In this document: in pieces, positions 42,638-48,677 of the stretch
How positions within the stretch are numbered: the stretch's first letter is position 1
How the letters are laid out: every line of letters starts with the position of its first letter
The notes under the pieces: model-generated
Seen by the model: the letters and a program-made list of their open reading frames with translations, nothing else
What the model was told of the DNA's origin: nothing
The model's database searches: none
Program-made: the position numbers and the translations under genes
Origin: Nitrospirota bacterium
Lineage (GTDB): Bacteria; Nitrospirota; Thermodesulfovibrionia; Thermodesulfovibrionales; UBA6898
Direction of reading: 5' to 3'
NCBI GenBank assembly: GCA_016215155.1
Contig: JACRLQ010000082.1
Location: 1-48,677, forward strand
DNA length: 48,677 bases

Positions 42638-43351
42638 ATGGAACAGGAAGAAAATGAAATAGTGATAAAGACCCTGGGGCCGGCCTGCAAAGAGTGCAGG
42701 TCCATGCGGGGACATAAAGAAGACTGCCAGGCCGGAAAACGGGAACTCGAAGAATGGAAAAAACTCTTCGGAGGCAAACCCGTCGAGGAATTTCCTGAGG
42801 ATGGCCGGCCGAAAAATGTTTTTACGCCCAAGCCCCCTGCGGACATCAGGGAAGTCGAAGATGACTCCCGAGACCCTTTCCTGAACGAACTGCCGAAGAA
42901 ACTTGAACCCATCCGCATGGTCCTGGTCAACGATGTCCTGAGATTCGCGTATAATTTCGCCACCGACAAGGGAAAGGTAAGGTTGGAGGAGGTATTCAGG
43001 GAAAAAAGGGAGAAGACCAAAGACGTCTCGAAACTTCTGGGTGAAGACCTGTTCCAGATACTAAAAAGCGATATGAAGGGACTTCTGACCGAGGAAGAGA
43101 GGGCGCGTCATTTTGAGGGCATGAAGCTTTTTATCAGCAAGGAGTTCGAGCAGGTGTCCCAAAAAAGCGGCATATCCGAGGACGACTGGCGTCACGTCAT
43201 CATCGATCTGGTGAAGAACATGGAGAAGTTCTGCGGTGATATAGAACGCAATGACGAGGGCGCTCTTAAAATCATGAAGAGTCTTATCGCAAAAATGTTC
43301 CTGGATGATAAAGACCTGGAGAAGATGAAGGAGTATATTGTCTTAAGTTAA
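42638..43351 (+). CDS. Hypothetical soluble helical protein with N-terminal Cys motif
   Basis: A 237-residue, highly charged protein with an N-terminal CKECRSMRGHKEDC (three Cys and a His, possibly metal binding), a Pro-rich linker, and a helical C-terminal part (MVLVNDVLRFAYNF, FQILKSDMKGLLTEEE, WRHVIIDLVKNMEKF). No signal peptide or membrane helix. I do not recognise the family. It stands alone between the YHYH-like gene and the DHS-like gene. The frame is clean and codon use fits the neighbours, so it is likely real. Confidence 0.75.
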   Translation: MEQEENEIVIKTLGPACKECRSMRGHKEDCQAGKRELEEWKKLFGGKPVEEFPEDGRPKNVFTPKPPADIREVEDDSRDPFLNELPKKLEPIRMVLVNDVLRFAYNFATDKGKVRLEEVFREKREKTKDVSKLLGEDLFQILKSDMKGLLTEEERARHFEGMKLFISKEFEQVSQKSGISEDDWRHVIIDLVKNMEKFCGDIERNDEGALKIMKSLIAKMFLDDKDLEKMKEYIVLS

Positions 43352-43468
43352 CCGTCTGCATTCGTCTTAAGCCCCTATCCTGATATTGGTTTTATTTCCC
43401 GTTTTTCATAGAGAATACGCGCGGCCGTTGATCATATTCCGGCAGTTTTGCTAACATAATCCGAATCA

Positions 43469-44413
43469 ATGAAAAAATACAGACCGGTCTCACTGAAATC
43501 AGTCAGGTCCTATCCCCTCTGTTCCAGAAAGAGCAAGGAATCGATCAAGGGCTTTGCTAAGATATATAAAAAAGGCGATACCCTTCCGGCGTTCCTTGAA
43601 AAACTGCCGCAAAGCCTTGCCGCAAAGGACCTCAGGAAGGTAGCGGATGAGATCGTATCGGCCCGAAAAAACGGCAGGCCGGTCGTCCTCGGCATGGGGG
43701 CGCATGCCGTCAAACTGGGGCTTTCTCCCTTGATCATAGATCTGCTTAACCGGGAGATCATAACCGCGGTCGCGACGAACGGGGCGTGCGCCATACATGA
43801 CTATGAAATAGCGCTCGCCGGTCATACTTCAGAAGATGTCGGCCCCGAATTATGCAAAGGCACTTTCGGGATGGCCAGGGAGACAGGCAGAGGCCTGAAC
43901 CAGGCGATCAACAAAGGGGTAAAAAAAGGCCTGGGAATAGGCGGAGCTGTCGGAGAGGCAATTTCGGGCCGGCGCTTCAGGCACAGGGACAAAAGCATTT
44001 TTGCGGCGGCCCATGACATCGGCGTGCCCGTTACTGTCCATATCGCCATAGGAACTGATATCATACATATGCATCCCGAGGCGGACGGCGCGTCCCTGGG
44101 AAAGGGCAGCATGACCGATTTCAGACTTTTTGCCTCTGTTGTTTTCGACCTTGAAGGCGGGGTCTATATCAACCTTGGCTCGGCCGTGATCCTGCCGGAG
44201 GTATTTCTTAAGGCCTTGAATATAGCGCGCAATCTTGGCAACAAGGTGGAGGATTTTACGACGGTGAATATGGATTTTATACAGCATTACAGGCCGGGCC
44301 AAAATGTGCTTAAAAGGCCCACGGCGTCGGCCGGCCGCAACTACGCGCTGACAGGGCACCACGAGATCATGTTTCCCCTCCTCTGCGCCGCCGTGCTTGA
44401 GGGGATTTCATGA
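43469..44413 (+). CDS. Deoxyhypusine-synthase-like protein
   Basis: A 314-residue Rossmann-type protein with VVLGMGAHAVKLGLSPLIID, ITAVATNGACAIHDYEIAL and, near the end, GRNYALTGHHEIMFPLLCAA, comparable to the NAD-binding and closing parts of deoxyhypusine synthase. Bacteria lack the eukaryotic substrate eIF5A; bacterial homologues are known to make homospermidine or are uncharacterised. Here the exact substrate is unknown, and whether the catalytic Lys is the one in NVLKRPT is unsure. The stop overlaps the ATG of a ferredoxin gene, suggesting one functional unit. No good ribosome site precedes the ATG. Confidence 0.65.
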   Translation: MKKYRPVSLKSVRSYPLCSRKSKESIKGFAKIYKKGDTLPAFLEKLPQSLAAKDLRKVADEIVSARKNGRPVVLGMGAHAVKLGLSPLIIDLLNREIITAVATNGACAIHDYEIALAGHTSEDVGPELCKGTFGMARETGRGLNQAINKGVKKGLGIGGAVGEAISGRRFRHRDKSIFAAAHDIGVPVTVHIAIGTDIIHMHPEADGASLGKGSMTDFRLFASVVFDLEGGVYINLGSAVILPEVFLKALNIARNLGNKVEDFTTVNMDFIQHYRPGQNVLKRPTASAGRNYALTGHHEIMFPLLCAAVLEGIS

Positions 44414-44601
44414 ACGTTCAGGTGGACCAGGACATATGCATAGGCTGCGGCAGATGCGAGGAGATATGCCCGTCCGTCTTCCATGTCAGCGAGGTCACGG
44501 GGAAGTCCGAGGTGATCGATGCGGAGGCCTGCGAGTTTGTGGGGTGCTGCGAAGCGGCCGAGGAAAACTGCCCTGTAGACGCCATAAGCCTTGGGGAATA
44601 G
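44410..44601 (+). CDS. Small ferredoxin
   Basis: A 63-residue ferredoxin with CIGCGRCEEICP for one cluster and a later CEFVGCCEAAEENCP. The spacing suggests one [4Fe-4S] cluster closed by the C-terminal CP and possibly a second one with irregular spacing. It overlaps the DHS-like gene by four bases, so the two are co-translated. It may donate or accept electrons for that protein or for an unknown partner. Cytoplasmic. Confidence 0.88.
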   Translation: MNVQVDQDICIGCGRCEEICPSVFHVSEVTGKSEVIDAEACEFVGCCEAAEENCPVDAISLGE

Positions 44602-44654
44602 GGCATAAATAATTTGCTGTTTTTTTTAGCGACGGAAAATAATCAGGAGGGAAG

Positions 44655-45431
44655 ATGTTTCCTGTACTTATAAAAATAGGGCCTTTGACCATTCATACAT
44701 ATGGTTTTCTTATTGCGGCCGGATTTCTAGTGGCGCTGTGGCTTGCGGTCGGCCGCGCAAAAAAGACCGGCGTCCCTGATCAGAAAATAATAGACCTGGC
44801 CTTTTACTGTCTTATCGCCGGGATAGCAGGCTCAAGACTTTTCTTCATATTCACCAACCTTTCATATTTTCAGGACCGTCCCCTTGACGTGTTCAAGATA
44901 TGGGAGGGGGGGCTGGTCTTCTACGGAGGTCTCCTCTTCGCGGTACCCACCGCGTTACTGTTTATAAAAAGGGCCGCGCTGCCTTTATGGCAGACTTTCG
45001 ACCTCTTCGCGCCCTCGATAGCGATCGGGCACGCCATAGGAAGGCTGGGGTGCTTCTGCGCGGGGTGTTGCTACGGCCGTCCGGCCGAAGGCCTGCCGTG
45101 GTCGGTCATATTCAGGTCTCCCGATACGCTTGCCATCAGGGGCATCGCGCTTCATCCCTCCCAGCTGTACGAGTCGGCCGCGGAGTTTCTGAATTTCCTG
45201 ATACTTGTAATGGTAAGGAAACGCCAGTCGTTTAACGGCCAGATATTTTTTCTTTATCTCATAAACTATTCGGTCATAAGGGTCGTTGTGGAGCAGTTCC
45301 GGGGGGATGAAGTCAGAGGGTTCATAGTGCCCGGCATTTCGATATCCACGGGGATAAGCATCCTTATGTTCGCTTTCGGCGCGGTGATGTTTTTCATACT
45401 TAAGAAAAAAGGGGGGAAAGACCCCCTTTAG
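44655..45431 (+). CDS. lgt: Prolipoprotein diacylglyceryl transferase Lgt
   Basis: A 258-residue membrane enzyme that adds diacylglycerol from phosphatidylglycerol to the lipobox Cys of preprolipoproteins. The opening IGPLTIHTYGFLIAAGF, the EGGLVFYGG motif, and the signature GHAIGRLGCFCAGCCYG (Lgt signature around the essential Arg) with LHPSQLYES are all present. About seven membrane helices. The GGAGGG ribosome site precedes the ATG. Several lipoproteins in this window would be its substrates. Its end overlaps a convergent gene by four bases. Confidence 0.95.
   Translation: MFPVLIKIGPLTIHTYGFLIAAGFLVALWLAVGRAKKTGVPDQKIIDLAFYCLIAGIAGSRLFFIFTNLSYFQDRPLDVFKIWEGGLVFYGGLLFAVPTALLFIKRAALPLWQTFDLFAPSIAIGHAIGRLGCFCAGCCYGRPAEGLPWSVIFRSPDTLAIRGIALHPSQLYESAAEFLNFLILVMVRKRQSFNGQIFFLYLINYSVIRVVVEQFRGDEVRGFIVPGISISTGISILMFAFGAVMFFILKKKGGKDPL
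45408..45429 (+). terminator. Possible shared hairpin at the lgt end
   Basis: AAAGGGGG-GAAAGA-CCCCCTTT is an eight-pair stem at the converging 3' ends of lgt and the glycine-zipper gene. A-runs upstream and a short T-run make a weak bidirectional terminator possible. Confidence 0.4.
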
Positions 45432-45850
45432 TATCTTCTTTCGGGTCTGTCGTACCTTTCCTCGCAGATTTCACGTTCCCGGTCCCTGACCAGCCTGCCG
45501 TCTTCCCACACCCTCTCGTGGATCCTCTTGCAGCGGGTCCTCTCGTTATAACCCAAAGGTTCCGCACGGTAGAGACCGCGTCCGTCTTCGGTCCTGTATT
45601 CGACCGGTCTGTCATGCTGCGCGGCCTCCTGCGCGGCCCTGTAGGAGATGTCTGAAATTGTCGCGCCCACTATCGCCCCTATTACACCGCCGATGATGCC
45701 GCCCCTCCAGGGGTTCCTGCTGTCGAGTATGGCCCCGCTTATGCCTCCGACGGCGGCGCCTGCCGCTGTCCCCTGCCGCTGGTGCGGAGCGCAGCCCCAG
45801 CTCAGCCCTAACAGTGAAATTACCAATATAAAAGACGTTATTTTCTTCAT
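45428..45850 (-). CDS. Glycine-zipper lipoprotein
   Basis: A 140-residue protein with a lipoprotein signal (ITSFILVISLLGLSWGC, lipobox near WGC) and a glycine-zipper stretch of about 45 residues (GTAAGAAVGGISGAIL and GGIIGGVIGAIVGATI). The C-terminal part is charged with two Cys (CKRIHERVWEDG, REICEERY). Family members are outer-membrane or periplasmic (YMGG-like/Gly-zipper_2). A GGAGGA ribosome site precedes the ATG. Function unknown. Confidence 0.82.
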   Translation of the reverse strand: MKKITSFILVISLLGLSWGCAPHQRQGTAAGAAVGGISGAILDSRNPWRGGIIGGVIGAIVGATISDISYRAAQEAAQHDRPVEYRTEDGRGLYRAEPLGYNERTRCKRIHERVWEDGRLVRDREREICEERYDRPERRY

Positions 45851-45973
45851 GGGTTCCTCCTGGTATTAAATCCTCTCTGTCTAGTAACATGTAATCACAC
45901 TGCGGACCCAAATGCAAATTAAAATTGCTTAACGCTGTTTCACGCTTGTCCGGGGGAAAAACATTCTTTTTTC

Positions 45974-46002
45974 TTGACATCCGTCATATTTACCGATAAG
46001 CT
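45974..46002 (+). promoter_or_regulatory. Possible promoter before the RHS-like gene
   Basis: TTGACA is perfect, the spacer is 17 bases, and the -10 TAAGCT is weak (3 of 6). About 84 bases before the RHS-like ATG. Confidence 0.35.
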
Positions 46003-46085
46003 CATAACTGCAAGGATCAAATGATAATTTTTGTTGTTGTTGGGATCAGTTCAGGATGGATTTTGGAACAGTAAGAGGGGAGTTC

Positions 46086-48677
46086 ATGAAAAAAACTATT
46101 CTTGTTGCAGCTATTTTATTATTGATATGCACTTTCCCAAATCTTTCATCAGCTTACCGTTGTCAGGTATGGACAGGCCCGATTCTGGCAAGCAGTTACC
46201 CAACTTACTGGTATTTTTTTGAAGACTATTATTCTGTTCCGGGCAATGCGAACTTAGTTTGTATCGATTATAGGGGGTATGCCCCTTGCGGTGTGGGTGT
46301 GCCCGAGTGCAGTGCGGGGTCGTCGTGCCCACCTGTGGAGAACTGTGTATTTTACGGGGATTGCTATTATTGTTGCGGAAGCACGATTGCTTGTTGTGAC
46401 GGTGTCGGCCCCTGTTGTGCGAGCGACGATCCTTGCTGCGGGAGCAATGACCCCTGCTGCAATGGCGCGGGTTCCTCCTGCGAATGTCCTCTGAACCTTC
46501 CTGTTGAGTCTGCGGCAAATGCTGCAAGCGGCAGCCTTTCGCACAGCCAGGACGTTTTCTCTATAAAAGGCACGGGGCTTACGACGAATATGTCCCTGCA
46601 TTATAACAGCATTAGTACACGCACAGGGCCGCTCGGGCCAAGCTGGACTCATAGTTACGACATGGACCTTTCTCAAATTTATACAGATTCAATAGCCTTC
46701 AACGAAGGCACTGGCAAAAGAAGGATCTATAAGCAAGATGGACTCGGTGGCTATGATTCGCAGGCAGGGGATTATTCCATCCTCACTCAGAATCCGGACG
46801 GTACTTACGTTATCACCGAAAAAGACGACCTCGAATACAATTTCGATGCAGGCGGGAAAATAGTATCCATTGTTGACCGCAGGGGTGACGCAATGACTTT
46901 TACTTACACAACCGGCAATCTGACAGGTATAACCGACTCTGTCGGCAGGTTAACAACCCTCGACTATTATCCCGGCACCAGCAAGCTAAAGACGATTACG
47001 GGGCCTGATCCCAATAGACCCAAAACAGTGACGTTTATCTACGAGGCCGGCACCGGCTACCTTTCGACTGTCAGGGATGTCCTCAATCATGAGTGGCATT
47101 ATACCTATCACACAGAGGGCAATGGCGCGGGCAAGCTTTGGACCAAGGCCGACCCTAATGGGAACACAACTACCTATAGTTATCTATCGGACGGCAAGCT
47201 CCAGTCCGTTCTTGACCCTGAGGAACATACAAAGGGCATGTCATACAGTCCATCCGCCAGAACCACGACGGTGACCGAGAAAGACGGGGGTGTCTGGACA
47301 TACATTTACGATAACCGTCTCGGCAAACTGATGCAGAAGAGCGACCCTCGGGGGAACACCACGAGCTATACTTACGACTTCGTGACCAAGAATATGCTTA
47401 CCAAAAGAGACCCCAACAATAACGTTACAACGTATCAAAATTATAATGGCAACGACAAGGTGACCGCCGTGATAGACCAACTCGGAAACACGACGACCTA
47501 TACTTATAATTATTGTCCCTATTTTACGTATAGCGGCGTTTGTGAGACCAATAACGGCTTCGGCCAGATAGCGAGCATGAAAGATCCGGACGGCAACAAA
47601 ACGACATATGGATATGACTCTATCGGCAACCTTAAGACGATCACCGGTCCTACAGGCAGCATCATTACATACGAATATTATCCGGTCGGTACTTATCATG
47701 GCAATCTGAAGTCCATCACAAACGCCGAAGCCGAAAAGACTCAGTTCGATGCCTATGACAGCAACGGCAATCCGACACAGATTACCGATGCGGCAGGGAT
47801 CGTTACAACGTACATCTACGACACAAACGGCAATATGACGGACCAGACGGTGGGAGAGAAGACGACTCATTTCGATTACACCGTCCTCGATCAATTATGG
47901 AAGGTGACAGACCCGCTTGGTAATATAACCGAATATACCTATGACAATAACGGCAATAGAAAGACGGTAAAAGAGCCCAAACTGCCGTCGGAGACTATAG
48001 ATAAAATAACGACTTACGACTACAACTACCTCGGACAGGTCAAGAAGGTAACGGATGCCCTTAATAATGTAACGGAATATGCATATGAGGGAGGGGTCTG
48101 CTCATCCTGCGGAGGTGGAAGCGGCTCGGGCAGACTCACCCAGGTTAAAGACGCCAATCTCCATACCATCGGCTATGAGTATGACCCGCAATACAAGACC
48201 GGCAGGCTCACCAGGATCACTGATCAGCTAGGGCAGATAGAAACATATGACTATGATCCGGCAGGCAATCTCGTCTCAGTAATCGACAGGAAAGGTCAGA
48301 AAACCAAATACACCTATGACAGCCTGAACAGGATAATACGGATTGATTACTATCTTGATAGTGCCGAAAACAATCTCGAAAGCTACACGACCTATGAGTA
48401 TTACACCCCCGCCGACAACCAATCGACCGGGAAAATCAAGACGATAACCGATAGCGTGTCCGGGACGATTACGTACACCTATACCACGACAAGCAATGCC
48501 CCGATGCCTATAGGATTAGTCCGCACTGAGACTACGCCGCAGGGGACAATAACCTATGAGTACGACAAGACAGGCCGGAGGACTAAGATGACTGTTGCAG
48601 GCCAACCTGCGGTCAATTATGGATATTACACCTCTGCCAGGCATAACGACATAACCACGACCATCAACGGGCAGTCG
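46086..48677 (+). CDS. RHS/YD-repeat secreted protein, 5' part (runs off the window)
   Basis: An uninterrupted frame of 864 codons continues past the window end. It starts with a signal peptide (MKKTILVAAILLLICTF, cleavage near SSA-Y) and an AGAGGGGAG ribosome site. Residues about 75-140 are rich in Cys pairs (YYCCGS, ACCDG, PCCAS, PCCGS, PCCNG). Then comes a DUF6531-like RHS start (NMSLHYNSISTR, PSWTHSYDMDL) and many YD repeats (TTYTYDxxGN type, for example ITEYTYDNNGN-like NITEYTYDNNGNRKTV). RHS proteins build a shell around a C-terminal toxin or adhesin; the C-terminus lies outside. A 217-residue frame on the other strand here is a shadow. Confidence 0.85.
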   Translation, partial: MKKTILVAAILLLICTFPNLSSAYRCQVWTGPILASSYPTYWYFFEDYYSVPGNANLVCIDYRGYAPCGVGVPECSAGSSCPPVENCVFYGDCYYCCGSTIACCDGVGPCCASDDPCCGSNDPCCNGAGSSCECPLNLPVESAANAASGSLSHSQDVFSIKGTGLTTNMSLHYNSISTRTGPLGPSWTHSYDMDLSQIYTDSIAFNEGTGKRRIYKQDGLGGYDSQAGDYSILTQNPDGTYVITEKDDLEYNFDAGGKIVSIVDRRGDAMTFTYTTGNLTGITDSVGRLTTLDYYPGTSKLKTITGPDPNRPKTVTFIYEAGTGYLSTVRDVLNHEWHYTYHTEGNGAGKLWTKADPNGNTTTYSYLSDGKLQSVLDPEEHTKGMSYSPSARTTTVTEKDGGVWTYIYDNRLGKLMQKSDPRGNTTSYTYDFVTKNMLTKRDPNNNVTTYQNYNGNDKVTAVIDQLGNTTTYTYNYCPYFTYSGVCETNNGFGQIASMKDPDGNKTTYGYDSIGNLKTITGPTGSIITYEYYPVGTYHGNLKSITNAEAEKTQFDAYDSNGNPTQITDAAGIVTTYIYDTNGNMTDQTVGEKTTHFDYTVLDQLWKVTDPLGNITEYTYDNNGNRKTVKEPKLPSETIDKITTYDYNYLGQVKKVTDALNNVTEYAYEGGVCSSCGGGSGSGRLTQVKDANLHTIGYEYDPQYKTGRLTRITDQLGQIETYDYDPAGNLVSVIDRKGQKTKYTYDSLNRIIRIDYYLDSAENNLESYTTYEYYTPADNQSTGKIKTITDSVSGTITYTYTTTSNAPMPIGLVRTETTPQGTITYEYDKTGRRTKMTVAGQPAVNYGYYTSARHNDITTTINGQS

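Noticed and set aside
47241-47894. 217-residue minus-strand frame inside the RHS gene
   Set aside because: It is the antisense shadow of the repetitive YD-repeat coding sequence; no signal peptide or motif of its own.

Overview
The window reads as a chromosomal segment of a Gram-negative, probably anaerobic bacterium. Outer-membrane and periplasmic proteins (an OmpA-family porin-like protein, lipoproteins, Tat substrates, Lgt), a selenocysteine-containing membrane-bound formate dehydrogenase, a multihaem cytochrome c, molybdenum-cofactor genes and a nickel-pincer cofactor gene fit an anaerobic respirer. The gene set and style resemble Nitrospirota (Thermodesulfovibrionia) or Desulfobacterota; this is inference, since no rRNA or marker set is present. 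No tRNA, rRNA or CRISPR array was recognised.

Bases 1-5850 form a worn defence island: the tail of an ORF6N-type protein, an intact McrB/McrC pair (McrB carries Mrr-N-like, PUA-like and EVE-like modules), two decayed copies of the start of a type III-like DNA methyltransferase, a TumE-type toxin with its partner, and a truncated nucleotidyltransferase. Bases 5850-10850 hold a two-component system, a DUF167 protein, two small exported proteins (one Spy/CpxP-like with a metal-binding tail), an FKBP-type isomerase and RlmN. Bases 11000-14460 hold a methyltransferase, a PAP2 phosphatase and an ArnT-like glycosyltransferase, consistent with cell-envelope glycolipid work.

Bases 14700-18640 (minus strand) are a small hydrolase operon: two isochorismatase-like hydrolases flank a Tat-exported amidohydrolase, preceded by an aldehyde dehydrogenase remnant. 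A DUF4143 ATPase follows. Bases 20400-24200 contain a 67-base CAGA tetranucleotide tract upstream of a large secreted DUF1566/Fn3-like protein, a tail-fibre-like exported protein, and small palindromic and MITE-like repeats. Bases 24300-32200 encode envelope proteins (TPR lipoprotein, OmpA-family protein, FG-GAP propeller lipoprotein, FecR/DUF6600 protein) around a CopA copper ATPase.

Bases 32200-42400 are the redox core: LarC (minus strand), a MobB-MobA fusion, a nine-haem-plus cytochrome c divergent from the formate dehydrogenase operon (catalytic subunit with in-frame UGA, four-cluster ferredoxin subunit, NrfD/HybB-type membrane subunit). The membrane subunit lacks its normal end and reads through a terminator into a convergent gene. 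The remainder holds a deoxyhypusine-synthase-like gene coupled to a ferredoxin, lgt, a glycine-zipper lipoprotein, and the first 864 codons of an RHS/YD-repeat secreted protein with a cysteine-pair-rich N-terminus that leaves the window open.

The most notable points are the CAGA tract (possible phase variation), the duplicated methyltransferase ruins, the disrupted formate dehydrogenase membrane subunit, an atypical C-X8-C-H motif in the cytochrome, an intergenic repeat translated inside mobB-mobA, and the DHS-like/ferredoxin pair. I found no clearly unprecedented multi-gene system.
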